DNA from: Schistocerca nitens
Taxonomy: Eukaryota; Arthropoda; Insecta; Orthoptera; Acrididae
NCBI RefSeq assembly: GCF_023898315.1
Contig: NC_064615.1
Location: forward strand, 9,098,501 to 9,162,500
Direction of reading: 5' to 3'
DNA length: 64,000 nucleotides
This document shows positions 1-10,644 of the stretch, piece by piece. Each line of letters opens with the position of its first letter. Positions within the stretch are counted from its first letter, which is position 1. The notes under the pieces are model-generated. The model was not told where the DNA came from and did not search any database. It saw nothing but the letters and a program-made list of their open reading frames with translations. The translations under genes were made by a program, and so were the position numbers.

Positions 1-133
1 TGCGCCTTCGACGTATAGGTCATTAGACAAGGAGCACAAGCCCGGACTGTGTCAAGTATGGGGAAGGTTGCACCCTTTCAAAGGAACCGTTTCCCTGGAG
101 TGATTTAGAGGAATCACGGAAAGCCTAAATCTA
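1..133 (-). repeat. SINE family B, part 1 (split by mariner)
   Basis: This is antisense to a tRNA-headed SINE seen better preserved at 30134-30372: the 'gtgatttag.gaatcacgga' body and 'cctaaatc' junction match. It runs off the left window edge and is cut at a TA by the mariner; the rest resumes after 1472. Confidence 0.75.
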
Positions 134-1472
134 CGAGGGCAGTTCAATAAGTAATGCAACACATTTTTTTCTGAAACAGGGGTTGTTTTATTCAGCATTG
201 AAATACACCAGGCTATTCCCCAATCTTTTAGCTACACAACACTATTTTTCAGCGTAATCTCCATTCAATGCTACGGCCTTACGCCACCTTGAAATGAGGG
301 CCTGTATGCCTGCACGGTACCATTCCACTGGTCGATGTCGGAGCCAACGTCGTACTGCATGAATAACTTCTTCATCATCCGCGTAGTGCCTCCCACGGAT
401 TGCGTCCTTCATTGGGCCAAACATATGGAAATCCGACGGTGCGAGATCGGGGCTGTAGGGTGCATGAGGAAGAACAGTCCACTGAAGTTTTGTGAGCTCC
501 TCTCGGGTGCGAAGACTTGTGTGAGGTCTTGCGTTGTCATGAAGAAGGAGAAGTTCGTTCAGATTTTTGTGCCTACGAACACGCTGAAGTCGTTTCTTCA
601 ATTTCTGAAGAGTAGCACAATACACTTCAGAGTTGATCGTTTGACCATGGGGAAGGACATCGAACAGAATAACCCCTTCAGCGTCCCAGAAGACTGTAAC
701 CATGACTTTACCGGCTGAGGGTATGGCTTTAAACTTTTCCTTGGTAGGGGAGTGGGTGTAGCGCCACTCCATTGATTGCCGTTTCATTTCAGGTTCGAAG
801 TGATGAACCCATGTTTCATCGCCTGTAACAATCTTTGACAAGAAATTGTCACCCTCAGCCACATGACGAGCAAGCAATTCCGCACAGATGGTTCTCCTTT
901 GCTCTTTATGGTGTTCGGTTAGACAACGAGGGACCCAGCGGGAACAAACCTTTGAATATCCCAACTGGTGAACAATTGTGACAGCACTACCAACAGAGAT
1001 GTCAAGTTGAGCACTGAGTTGTTTGATGGTGATCCGTCGATCATCTCGAACGAGTGTGTTCGCACGCTCCGCCATTGCAGGAGTCACAGCTGTGCACGGC
1101 CGGCCCGCACGCGGGAGATCAGACAGTCTTGCTTGACCTTGCGGCGATGATGACACACGCTTTGCCCAACGACTCACCGTGCTTTTGTCCACTGCCAGAT
1201 CACCGTAGACATTCTGCAAGCGCCTATGAATATCTGAGATGCCCTGGTTTTCCGCCAAAAGAAACTCGATCACTGCCCGTTGTTTGCAACGCACATCCGT
1301 TACAGACGCCATTTTAACAGCTCCGTAGAGCGCTGCCACCTGTCGGAAGTCAATGAAACTATACGAGACGAAGCGGGAATGTTTGAAAATATTCCACAAG
1401 AAATTTCCGGTTTTTTCAACCAAAATTGGCCGAGAAAAAAAATGTGTTGCATTACTTATTGAACTGCTCTCG
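134..1472 (-). mobile_element. Complete mariner (DD34D) DNA transposon
   Basis: A cut-and-paste Tc1/mariner element. The inverted ends start CGAGGGCAGTTCAATAAGTA on the left and, read in reverse complement, CGAGAGCAGTTCAATAAGTA on the right, with about 1 difference in the first 30 bases. It is flanked by a TA duplication (132-133 and 1473-1474). The 1,339-bp length is normal for mariner. It carries one uninterrupted transposase on the minus strand. Near-identical ends plus an open frame suggest a recent insertion. It sits inside a family B SINE, whose halves join across the TA. The related copy at 6451-7647 is much more decayed. Confidence 0.95.
242..1312 (-). CDS. Mariner transposase, apparently intact, 356 aa
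   Basis: Catalyses excision and TA-targeted reinsertion of the element in the nucleus. I chose the start at 1310-1312 (MASVTDVRCKQ) because it gives 356 residues, the usual mariner size; the frame stays open 37 codons further upstream to 1423 without family resemblance. The N-terminal half has the paired helix-turn-helix DNA-binding region (IHRRLQNVYGDL; STVSRW), then the mariner linker WVPRCLTE. The catalytic triad is visible: D165 in TGDETW, D259 in HDNARPH and D294 in SPDLAPSDF, with 34 residues between the last two (DD34D). No stop or frameshift interrupts it. Activity is inferred, not shown; only a comparison with sister copies would tell. Confidence 0.93.
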   Translation of the reverse strand: MASVTDVRCKQRAVIEFLLAENQGISDIHRRLQNVYGDLAVDKSTVSRWAKRVSSSPQGQARLSDLPRAGRPCTAVTPAMAERANTLVRDDRRITIKQLSAQLDISVGSAVTIVHQLGYSKVCSRWVPRCLTEHHKEQRRTICAELLARHVAEGDNFLSKIVTGDETWVHHFEPEMKRQSMEWRYTHSPTKEKFKAIPSAGKVMVTVFWDAEGVILFDVLPHGQTINSEVYCATLQKLKKRLQRVRRHKNLNELLLLHDNARPHTSLRTREELTKLQWTVLPHAPYSPDLAPSDFHMFGPMKDAIRGRHYADDEEVIHAVRRWLRHRPVEWYRAGIQALISRWRKAVALNGDYAEK

Positions 1473-1545
1473 TAGATGGTCGGACGCAGATTTCACCTGC
1501 CGTCCTCCCTAAGTCGAGTCCAGGGTACTAACCACGGCACCATCT
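1473..1545 (-). repeat. SINE family B, part 2 (tRNA-like head)
   Basis: Continuation of the SINE begun at position 1. Antisense of the tRNA-like region: 'gatggtcggacgc', then 'gtcctcccta.gtcgagtcca' as in the intact copy at 30134-30372. The TA at 1473-1474 is the mariner target duplication. Confidence 0.7.
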
Positions 1546-2071
1546 TATTCGGTACGTGATTTTTCTGACCACGCGACACGTTTCCGTTGTTGTACGGCCC
1601 AGTCTCGAACCCCTGCCCTCCCTAATCGTAAGTGACGATATCGTTGGCTCCGCAGGGCAAAGGGGTCGACAGTTGCGGAGCGCTGAACGGTGTGCTCCGG
1701 AACACTTGCGACTTCATCAGTACTGTACTCGAACGTCAGATCCGCCTCAGATAATCGCCTATCCTAGTTTACAGGACGGACAGGCCTCCGAACTCTACGT
1801 TCTGCGGCGAGGCACGGACGACTGGCACCTTGTCGCTTAATCGTGATTCCACCAGTTACAGATGCTCACAACAGTAGCACACGTATAGACGACGACCTTG
1901 GCTGTTTCTGAAACTCTCGTTCCCGGGTGCAGGTTCAGAAGGAACTTCCCTTTGTCAAGGTCGCTTATGCAAGTGACTTTCGCCTTTTCCACCTATATCG
2001 TCGCTCGAACAATTCTGCATGTTCACCTTACCGCTCCACGTGCCCGCAACGCTACCTGCCGTTGTAATCTA
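1546..2071. other. Unassigned spacer
   Basis: I see no recognisable gene or repeat here. Short open frames on the plus strand have no family features. Confidence 0.5.
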
Positions 2072-2278
2072 CACTCATGCTCATAAATTAATGATAATTG
2101 CAGAATGTGCTGCCACACAACATGACACTACACAAAAGTGGCACTAATAGCATAGGCTCATAGGGAACACACACGACACAGATCGATTAAGTCCACGGCA
2201 TTGGTGGTAAGTTGAGGAAACCGTCCCGAAACAGATGTGCTACAAAACGCCACTGTTTCCTGCGCATGTACCCAGACA

Positions 2279-3703
2279 TCAATATGGGATATGATCACCA
2301 TGCACACGTACACAGGCCGCACAACAGGTTGGCATACTCTGGATCAGGTAGTCGAGCAGCTGCTGGGGTACAGCCTGCCATTCTTGCGCCAGTGCCTGTC
2401 CGAGCTCCTGAAGTGTCGTAGGGGTTTGAAGACGTGCAGCGATACGTCGAACGAGAGCATCCCAGACGTGCCAGTGACGTGTTGCCAACGTGCGTGATTT
2501 ATGACCCTGACACGGACTTTCGGTAGATGGTATCAGGTAAGTTCTTCGCATCCGGAGGACATGGATGTAATAAGTATTTTCGTTCGCTTATTCTGTACGA
2601 CAGTGCTAACGACTTGTGTTGTACAGACGATTGCGTCCCGATATGCAGAGACCTTGGGACCACACGGAACAGTCACCGTTCCTTACATAGGACTGAGGCG
2701 TAGGCGCTACCGTATATCAAATGGCTCTGTTTCCTTGGTCGGTTTCGTAGAGGTTGGCATACTCTGGATCAGGTAGTCGAGCAGCTGCTGGGGTACAGCC
2801 TGCCATTCTTGCGCCAGTGCCTGTCCGAGCTCCTGAAGTGTCGTAGGGGTTTGAAGACGTGCAGCGATACGTCGAACGAGAGCATCCCAGACGTGCTCGA
2901 TGGGGCTTAGGTCTGGAGAACAGACAGGCCACACCATTCGCCTGATCTGTTTCAGGGTACTCCTCCACAATAACAGCTCAGTGGGGCTGTGCGTTATGAT
3001 CCATCAGGAGAAAGTTGGGAGCCACTGCACCCCTGAAAAGGCGGACATATTAGTGCAAAATGGCGTGCTGATACACCTGACCTGTCACAGTTCCTCTGTC
3101 AAAGACATACAGCGGTGTACGTGCACCAATCCCACCCCACACCATCAAACCACGACGTCCATACAGGTCCCTTTCAAGGACATTAAGGGGTTGGTATCTG
3201 GTTCTGGTTTACGCCAGATGAAAACCCGGCGAGAATCACTGTTCAGACTATAGGTGGACTCGTCCGTGAAGATAACCTGGTACCGCTGTTCCAATGACCA
3301 CGTACTGTGTTCTTCACACCAAGCTTTACGGGCTCTCCTGTGACCAGGTGTCAGTGGAATGCACTTTGCAGGTCTGCGGGCGAATAAACCGTGTCTGTTC
3401 AGTCGTCTGTAGATTGTGTGTCTGGAGACAACTGTTCCAGTGGCTGCGGTAAGGTCCCGAGCAAGGCTACCTGCAGTACTCCGTGGCCGTCTGCGGGCAC
3501 TGATGGTGAGATATCGGTCTTCTTGTGGTGTTGTACACTGTGGACGTCCCGTATTGTAGCGCTTGGACACGTTTCCTGTCTGCTGGAATCATAATCTTGT
3601 GATCACACTTTGTGACACACGGAGGACCTGTGCTACGACCTGCTGTGTTCGACCAGCCTCCAGTCGCCCTAGTATTCCATTCAAAATGTGTTCTTTGAGC
3701 CAT
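2279..3703 (-). pseudogene. Tc1-like transposase, broken
   Basis: The frame starts near 3703 (MAQRTHFEWNTRA). A paired helix-turn-helix region follows (RYNTGRPQCTTPQEDRYL, then RHTIYRRLNRHG), then the first catalytic Asp in FTDEST (about 3230-3250), a second in the MDHNAQPH-like stretch near 3000, and the Glu in SPDLSPIEHVWD near 2905, the DD34E pattern of Tc1. At least two frame changes separate these blocks. The C-terminal 145 bp occur twice. The outer copy ends CCAACVRVHGDHIPY, which looks like the authentic terminus; the inner copy ends in unrelated residues, so material was inserted just before the end of the gene. Confidence 0.85.
2326..2895. repeat. 145-bp direct repeat pair inside the Tc1-like element
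   Basis: Positions 2326-2470 and 2751-2895 appear identical by eye over all 145 bases, with 280 bp of unrelated sequence between them. Both code for the same transposase segment (VWDALVRRIAARLQ...LIQSMPT). Confidence 0.93.
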
Positions 3704-3946
3704 TTTCAACACACAGTCATCATTAGCACGTCTGAAAACGTCTGCACACTTACTCGTTGCACCGTACTCTGACATGCACCAACACACTTCTGTATGTGTG
3801 GACTGCTGCCAGCGCCACTGTGCGACGACCGCAGGTCAAATGCACCACATGGTCATACCCCGAGGTGATTTAAACCCGCAAACCGCCCACCAGAGCGTTG
3901 TTTCACCATTTATCAGCATTATCCTTAATTTATGAGCATGAGTGTA

Positions 3947-4179
3947 AATCTCGCGTTGGACAGCAGTCGTAACGGTTCCTCAATTTATGACAGAGACATA
4001 ACATCAGTTTGTTTGGTGATTTAGAAGCAAAGGTTTTACTAGTTTAGAGAATTTTGTAATTTGTTGTTCCCCTTCCCTAAAACTAATACATATTGCCCTC
4101 ACACATGTGGGATTTCCTAACTGATAATCCATAGCTGTGGAGTAACTGACGTGGATTTCATGAACGTGAGTTGTTCAGA
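3947..4179. other. Unassigned spacer
   Basis: Nothing recognisable on either strand. Confidence 0.4.
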
Positions 4180-4420
4180 ATGAAAGATTAGATTAGGTAA
4201 TTAGAGACAGAGCACTACCGCGAATTGAAGAAGGACGAGCAGGAAAACTGGTCGTCGTCTCTCAAAGGAAGCATACCGGCACGTGTCTTCAGCGATCCAG
4301 GGAAATACGGAAATTTTAAACCCGGATGGCCGAAAAAGGAATTCGAACTGGCGTTCATCTGAGTATTTCGTTAGAGTCTTATCACTGTATCACTTCGCTC
4401 AGTTAGTCAGTCATGACAGG
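4180..4420 (-). repeat. SINE family B, old diverged copy
   Basis: Antisense copy: 'attagagacagagca', 'gatccagggaaatacgga' and 'cccggatggccg' follow the same order as in the copies at 24760 and 30134, ending with 'tatcacttcgctcagt'. Divergence is high and no clear target duplication remains. Confidence 0.6.
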
Positions 4421-4439
4421 CTTCCAGTAATATAATTAC

Positions 4440-5315
4440 AGCACCACTCACGTTAACGTGACCACCACATATGTTGCACGCCAACGTACAGTATCCGTGC
4501 AAAGACAGCAGGTGGCAGCACTGGTTCAGGAGAATACATAAGGCTTGTCAGAGCGGGGGACGTGGAAAATTAAGCGATCGTTGTCGTGGTGGAGAAACGG
4601 AGCGATTTATCTGACGTCCAAACGGGCGTGATCACTGACTTTCGGGCCAAGAGTGGAAGCATTTCCGAAACTCCTGAGTTGGTAAACTGTTCAAGTGCCA
4701 CCGTGGTTAAAGTACGAATATACAGTGGCGCTGAGTGACGCCGAGGCAAATTTAGTTTAGCATGGGCCGTAGATGACAGGGGTGAGCGACATCTGCGGGC
4801 GAACAGACCAGCAACTGTTGGCAGCTGACCCCCCATATGAACCTAGTGGCTACCAACAGCGCCTCCAGCGGACGTCGCTGCGTATGGGCGTCCGCAGCAG
4901 GTACGTGACTCAGGCACCCATGCTGGCTGCTGCTCATCGGCGACGAGGCTAGAACTGGTACGCTAATACCGCAACGGGACGTGAACTGAGCGGCGAGAGG
5001 TTGTCTTTTCAGGTGAATCGCTTTTTATGATCCGTTGGACAGATGGCGGGCCGGCCGCAGTGGCCGAGCGGTTCTAGGCGCTACAGTCTGGAACCGCGCG
5101 ACCGCTACGGTCGCAGGTTCGAATCCTGCCTCGGGCATGGATGTGTGTGATGTCCTTAGGTTAGTTAGGTTTAAGTAGTTCTAAATTCTAGGAGACTAAT
5201 GACCTCAGAAGTTAAGTCCCATAGTGCTCAGAGCCATTTCAACCATTTTTGAACAGATGGCCGTTTCCGTATTCATCACGAACCCTGTACACCTTTACGG
5301 AACATAGCTAAGAGT
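4440..5315 (+). pseudogene. Tc1-like transposase relic
   Basis: Fragments in several frames recall a Tc1-family transposase: DDRGERHLRANRPATV and then LRMGVRSRYVTQAPML (linker region), then VVFSGESLF and TDGRFR either side of a SINE insertion (compare the Tc1 motif SDESRF...DGRVRVW). The HTH-like ISETPELVNCSSATVVK lies upstream. It has many stops and frameshifts and no inverted ends that I can define, so it is a very old copy. Confidence 0.65.
5047..5252 (+). repeat. SINE family A (tRNA-derived)
   Basis: The head is tRNA-like (Leu/Ser type), with an A box in TGGCCGAGCGGTTC and a B box in GGTTCGAATCC. The conserved body 'ccttaggttagttaggttta' follows, and the 3' end is 'gagccattt..accattttt'. 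Flanking duplication ACAGATGG (5039-5046 and 5253-5260). It interrupts the Tc1-like relic between its SDES-like and DGR-like motifs. This is the most frequent SINE of the window and serves as reference for the other copies. Confidence 0.92.
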
Positions 5316-5406
5316 CGGTATTGGAGCACTAGGTGAATACTGACAGCTGAATGTAAGGAAGGCACGAAGTTGTTGAACAGAGTCTGCAGCCTAGGACAGG
5401 GTTCTA

Positions 5407-6362
5407 CGACGGATAGTCAATAAGTAACACAACAATTTTTTCTGGGAAAGCGAGTTGATTTTACGCAGAATTCAAATACACCACATTATTCCCCACTATT
5501 CTGTCTACAAAAACCTATTTTTCAACATAGTATCCATTCTACATCTACATCTACATGGATACTGTGCAAATCACATTTAAGTGCCTGGCAGAGGGTTCAT
5601 CGAACCACGTTCACAATTCTCTATTATTCCAATCTCATATAGCGCGCGGGAAGAATGAACACCTATATCTTTCCTACGAGCTCTGATTTCCCTTATTTTA
5701 CTATCTTGGTGATCGCTCTTCCCTATGTAGGGCGCTGTCCACAATATATTTTCGCGTTCGGAGGAGAAAGCTGGCGATTGGAATTTCGTGAAAAGATTCC
5801 GTCGCAACGAAAAACGCCTTTCTTTTAACGATTTCCAGCCCAAAACGTGTATCATTTCTCTGACACTTTCTTCCATATTTCGCGATAATACGAAACGTGC
5901 TGCCTTTCTTTGAACTTTTTCGATATACTCAGACAGTTGTATCTGATAAGAATCCCACACCGCGAAACAGTATTCTAAAAGTGGACGGACAAGCGTAGTG
6001 TAGGCAGTCTCCTTAGTAGGTCTGTTACATTTTCTAAGTGTCCTGCCAATAAAACGCAGCCTTTGGTTACCCTTCCCCACAACATTTTCTGTGTGTCCCT
6101 TTCAATTTAAATTGTTCGTATTTGTAATACCTAGGTATTTAGTTGAATTTACGGATTTTAGATTAGACTGATTTATCGTGTAACCGGCGTCTTGCTGCAT
6201 GGGTAACTTCCCCATCATCTACGTACTGCATCTCCCTATGGGTATCATTCATTGGTTCAAACATAAGCGAGTTGGAAGGTGCGAAATCCGGACAGTTGCG
6301 TGTAAGAGGAGAGCAGTCTTATGTAGTTTTGTGAGCTCCTCTCGGGCACGCAGACCTGTGAC
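5407..6362 (-). mobile_element. Partial mariner, first duplicated unit, split by a LINE
   Basis: 5407-5536 matches the left end of the copy at 6451 (inverted end plus 'cacattattccccactattc'), and 6185-6362 matches its next part ('gtcttgctgcat..gtaacttccccatca'). The LINE at 5537-6184 lies between, and about 75 bp of mariner is missing at the insertion point. There is no right end, so it is a fragment. Confidence 0.75.
5537..6184 (-). mobile_element. LINE family 2 (CR1/Jockey-like), 3' end
   Basis: A 5'-truncated non-LTR retrotransposon on the minus strand, ending at 5537 in the (GTAGAT)n-type tail shared by all family 2 copies here. The coding part reads GKGNQRLRFIGRTLRKC, then LVRPLLEYCFAVWD, the conserved thumb region after the reverse transcriptase, up to a C-terminus near 5580 that is frame-shifted compared with the copy at 36818. 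Relatives lie at 15370, 36818, 42103 and 50777. Confidence 0.85.
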
Positions 6363-6450
6363 AGCTAAGAGTGCAGTTGAATAACGACAGCTGAATGTAA
6401 GGAAGACACGAAATTGTTGAACAGAGTGGGCAGCCTAGGACAGGATTTTA

Positions 6451-7647
6451 CGAGGCATGGTCAATAAGTAACGCAACAATTTTTCTGTGACAGCAAGTTG
6501 ATTTTACGCAGGATTCCAGTACACCACGTTATTCCCCACTATTCTGTCTACAAATGACCTATTTTTCAACATAGTATCCATTCGATGCGGCAGTCGTACG
6601 CCACCTTACCAGGAGCGCTTGTACGTCCGCATGGTGCCACTCTACTAGTCAACGTCGAAGCCAGCGTCTTGCTGCATAAGTAACTTCCCCATCACCCGTG
6701 TACTGATTCGCGCTATGGGTATCGTTTATTGGGTCAAACACTCGGGAGTTCGAAGGTGCGAAATATGGACAGTAGCGTGTAAGAGGAGAGCAGTCCGATG
6801 GACTTTTGTGAGCACCTCTCGCGCACGCAGACTTGTGTGAGGTCTTGCTTTGTCACACAGAATGAGAAGTGTGTTTGCATTTTTGTGGCGATGAACACTC
6901 TGAAATGGTTTCTTCAACACTTCAGACTTCATCGTTGCACCACGAAGACCGCGGCCATGAATTTGCCGGCAGATGGTGTGGATTTCAATTTCGGGGAGGT
7001 TGTGTAGCGCCACTCCATGGCTTTCCATTTTGTTTCTCGTTCGAACTGATGAACCCATGTTTCATGGGCTACGACGATAGACAAAAAACAAACAAAAAAA
7101 AATAGTTGGCCGCGAGTAAGCCAGTGACACACAACTTGTGAACGAGTGCATCAGCACTACCAACGGAAACGCCCAGATATGCTGCCAGGTGTTTGATTGT
7201 GATCAGTCGATCACCTCGATTTAGAGTTTCGGCACGTTACGACACTTCAGGAGCCACATCTGACTGCGGCAGGTCGGCATACAGGAGATCGGACAGGTCT
7301 GCACGACCTTCTTGCCATGGTGGGGAGACGACTTGCCCAACGACTCAACGTCCTTTTGTTTCAGTGCCAGGTCTCCGTAGACATTGTGGGAACGCCTATG
7401 AATATCTGTGATGCTCTGCTTTTCCGCCAAAAGAAACTCAACGACAGCTCTCTGCTTGGATCGCACCTTCATTACAGAGGCCATAATGAAGGACACCTGC
7501 AGCGCCACCATTTAAGGGAACTTCATGAAACAGTAGGGGCCTGAAGCGTGAATATTCCATTATTTCCCACAGCAAAAGCCGCGTTTTGCCAACCGAAACT
7601 GTCCGAGAAAAAGAAAATGTGTTGGTTTACTGACTGAACGCGCCTTG
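6451..7647 (-). mobile_element. Mariner relic (same clade as 134-1472)
   Basis: The ends are TA-flanked inverted repeats (CGAGGCATGGTCAATAAGTA left; right end more diverged, matching about two thirds). On the minus strand the N-terminus MASVMKVRSKQRAVVEFLLA (near 7480) closely resembles the intact mariner, as does CDKARPHTSLRAREVLTK with the second catalytic Asp (near 6850). The SPDLAPSD motif is lost and several frameshifts are present. A DNA-transposon fossil. Confidence 0.85.
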
Positions 7648-7649
7648 TA

Positions 7650-8099
7650 CTGCGGATGAACTTTAAAAGGAGAAAGTTGAGAAGAATAAAAAATCAATGG
7701 GTCACTGACTGAACATTAAAGACTCGTAAGCAGATCACAAATGAAGAAACTGAACAGTGTCAAAAATATTATTTCATGACACACACATTGGTGCTGACAA
7801 CAAAACCTTTCCTCATCATTAGATATTGGTGGCGTTCAACGCCGATACAGAAAAAATGAAGCATGGAAATTGTGGATACCGTAAAAAGGCAATAACAGAA
7901 GCCTGCTAAACTTAAGTGAAGAAATTGTAGAAATTCTGTGTTCTAAAGACATAAAATAGTAACTGCTGTGGTAAACGTGGGAGTGCAGTGTTTAAGTATG
8001 CGAGTGATTCTACTCGCCTGTGATTTGATTCCAGTCGATTGTGTACGCCGTATAGACGATTCAGTACAACTGCAGTTCGTGGGAAAGCAAAAGGCTTTT
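7650..8099. other. Unassigned spacer
   Basis: No gene or repeat recognised; short open frames only. Confidence 0.45.
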
Positions 8100-8110
8100 G
8101 CTTCAAGAAG

Positions 8111-8307
8111 ATGGTTCAAATGGCTCTGAGCACTATGGGACTCAACTGCTGAGGTCATTAGTCCCCTAGAACTTAGTACTACTTAAACCTAACTAACCTA
8201 AGGACATCACAAACATCCATGCCTGAGGCAGGATTCGAACCTGCAACCGTAGCGGTCTTGCGGTTCCAGACTGCAGCGCCTTTAACCGCACGGCCACTTC
8301 GGCCGGC
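8111..8307 (-). repeat. SINE family A
   Basis: Complete antisense copy from 'atggttcaaatggctctgag' to 'cacttcggccggc', flanked by the 11-bp duplication gcttcaagaag (8100-8110 and 8308-8318). Confidence 0.95.
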
Positions 8308-8462
8308 GCTTCAAGAAGAGATATTCGGGAAAGTTACCGTCAGCTGTCAGTCTGCAGATAGCTTTTGGCGTACCTCTCTAAGCTCTTCAGTACAAAATTA
8401 TCCATTTTCAAAAAGAAAATGTCCATCCCTAGAGAACTACAGTGATAAAGTCGAACTCTAAC

Positions 8463-8869
8463 TGAAACGCCCCTTAGAAAAATTAATGAATGACTATGCT
8501 GATAAACCCCTTAGGTTATTTGATTTTCAAACAGCTGAGCAGAACTGAACGTACTCAGACATTTCTCTCTTTACTTATTCTGATCATCACTAAACTGACA
8601 CACAATATTTTTAGCGCAACGCAATCTGACTTTCAAAAATCCCTACAAAAGAATGGCCCTGACTAACATTAACCTATACCATTCACAAATCACTTACCTC
8701 ACAAAAATCTTCGTTACTCGAACTACTGCAATACAGCGAGCGCCACTACTGCCAGCTAAATAAAAGATTCTAACTACTGAAGGCAGTAACTACTGATAGG
8801 CATAGTTAGCAAATGAAAGATTTTGATAGAGAACAAACAATGTATTTACCTTAATAGTGTTCAAAAGTC

Positions 8870-8917
<48 letters not shown>

Positions 8918-9198
8918 CAGTTCATGATATGCAGTATTACAAATTTACTCTTTCTGATGGACACACGTCCAGATCATTCGCTCTCAAAACTCCTCCATCT
9001 CTCTCCCCACATCCACCACTGCTGGCGGCTCACCTCCAACTGCGCAACGCTATGCGCTGTTCACATCCAACTGCCCAACACTACAATAGAAAATTCCAAC
9101 AATGCAAACCAGCCACAGACTGCACACAGCACAGCCAGTGATTTTCATATATCATGGCGTTACCGACATAAAAACCTAAACAGCCTACATACATAACA
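8463..9198. repeat. Unclassified interspersed repeat, copy 1
   Basis: From about 8590 to 9195 this matches 12008-12553 in order, for example 'acacaatatttttagcgcaa', 'tggccctgactaacattaac', 'catccaccactgctggcggc' and 'actgcacacagcacagccag'. An uninterrupted (TA)n tract lies at about 8873-8912 where copy 2 has only a few units. There is no coding capacity and no obvious inverted or long direct ends, so I cannot place the superfamily; strand is arbitrary. Confidence 0.8.
8873..8912. repeat. (TA)n microsatellite
   Basis: About 20 uninterrupted TA units inside the unclassified repeat. Confidence 0.95.
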
Positions 9199-9269
9199 AC
9201 AGAGACGAAGGCTGAGGCGAAACTGGTTGCGGTATTTACTTTTTTTTTTCAGTTTATCAGCTTTTAGGG

Positions 9270-9455
9270 AGAGCCCATGCGGCCATATCAACAGTGGAAT
9301 ATCATTTCTGACGATACGAAAATAAGGAAAACACAACACCGAGTCTCCGAGAGGAGAAAACCTCCGACGTGGCTGGGAATCGGACGCTGGCCCCTTCGGT
9401 TAACAGTTCGCTGCTCTGAATACGCAGTTACCTACTGGTCGCGGTAGGAGAAACA
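9270..9455 (-). repeat. Possible degraded tRNA-derived SINE
   Basis: 'gagaggagaaaacctccgac' followed by 'tgggaatcgga' and 'gttcgctgctctgaatacgc' recalls the antisense tRNA-like head of a further insect SINE (B box as GATTCCCAGCC). Decay makes the call weak. Confidence 0.35.
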
Positions 9456-9921
9456 TTCCTGCGGCCGGGTGCAACTAGGGGCCAAGTACGTTAATTCAAA
9501 ACTCAAATTGTTATTGTTGGACTTTGTTTGACAAACCAAGGAGACTTACTACAAGCCATGAGATTGTAAACACACACATGCCACTGGTCGGTGAATGAAT
9601 GAACTAGTGAGAGTAAGCTTTGCAGAGAAAAGGCATTGGCAAGAGAACACTTTGTGAGCTAAAATAATGCTGTTGAACGCTTGGAGAATAATAGTTGACA
9701 TATAATTATCTGGAACACCAAGGACAAAATGCTCGGATTAAAAAGGGAGTAAGACAGGGATGTAGTCTTTCGCCCCTACTGTTCAACCAGCAGGTTGAAG
9801 TAGCAATGACTGAAGTAAAAGAAAGATTCAAGAGTGGAATTAAAATTCAAGGTGAAATGATATCAGTGATAAAATTCACTGTTGACATTGCTGTCCTCAG
9901 TGAAAGTGAAGAAGAATTACA

Positions 9922-10122
9922 AAAAATGGTTCAAATGGCTCTGAATACTATGGGACTTAACTTCTGAGGTCATCAGTCCCTTAGAACTTAGAACTACTTA
10001 AAGCTAACTAACCTAAGGACATCACACACATCCATGCCCGAGGCAGGATTCGAACCTGCGACCGTAGCGGTCGCGCGGTTCCAGACTATACCGCCTAGAA
10101 CCGCTCGGCCACTCCGGCCGGC
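9922..10122 (-). repeat. SINE family A
   Basis: Complete antisense copy inserted into the LINE reverse-transcriptase region. Flanking duplication gaagaattaca / gatgaattaca (9911-9921 and 10123-10133), with one difference. Confidence 0.93.
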
Positions 10123-10644
10123 GATGAATTACAGGATCTGTGGAATGGAATGAAGAGTCTAATGAGTACAGAATACGGATTGAGAGTAAATCGAAGAAAG
10201 ACGAGACTAACGAGAAGTGATAGAAATAAGAAAAGTGAAAAAATGCTTCCTGGGCGACAAAATAACCTTTTATGGATGGAGCAAGGAGGACATAAAAAGC
10301 AGACTAGCACCGGCAAAAAGAGCATTACTCGACCAGTGAAGTCTGCTACTATCAAACATAAGCCTTAATTACAGAAAGAAATTTCCGTGAATGTTTGTTT
10401 GGAGCACAGTATTGCATGGTGGTGAAACAAAGGCTGTGGGAAGAGACTTAAGCATTTAAGATGAGGTGCTATGAAAGGATCTTGAGTATTAGGTGGAATG
10501 ATAAGGTGCGGAATGAGAGGTTCTCCGCAGAATCGAAGAGGAAAGCAATATACGGAAGACACTAACAAGAAGAAGGGACAGGATGGTAAGATAACAGGAG
10601 ACGAGGTACTGGCGGAACTAAAGCTGTGAGGACTGGGCATGGGT

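Larger units (their letters stand above)
2072..3944 (-). mobile_element. Tc1-like DNA transposon with internal duplication
   Basis: The ends are matching inverted repeats beginning CACTCATGCTCATAAATTAA on both sides, flanked by TA at 2070-2071 and 3945-3946. Total length is 1,873 bp; removing an internal 425-bp duplication/insertion leaves about 1.45 kb, within the Tc1-like range. The minus strand encodes a frameshifted transposase. It is non-autonomous as it stands. Confidence 0.9.
5316..6450. repeat. Tandem duplication of a mariner end plus flank
   Basis: The stretch before the first mariner end (5316-5406, with 'tgacagctgaatgtaagg' and 'cagcctaggacagg') recurs at 6363-6450 directly before the second mariner. 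A unit of flank plus mariner left part was therefore duplicated in tandem. A LINE sits only in the first unit, so it came later or was lost from the second. Confidence 0.8.

Noticed and set aside
2526-2632. A spliceosomal intron (gtaagt...ttgtacag) between the two 145-bp copies in the Tc1-like element
   Set aside because: It lies on the strand opposite to the transposase and inside inserted filler; chance GT-AG pairs are common.
5047-5120. Genuine tRNA genes at the SINE heads throughout the window
   Set aside because: No cloverleaf closes at the acceptor end, and each head is fused to the same SINE body with target duplications.
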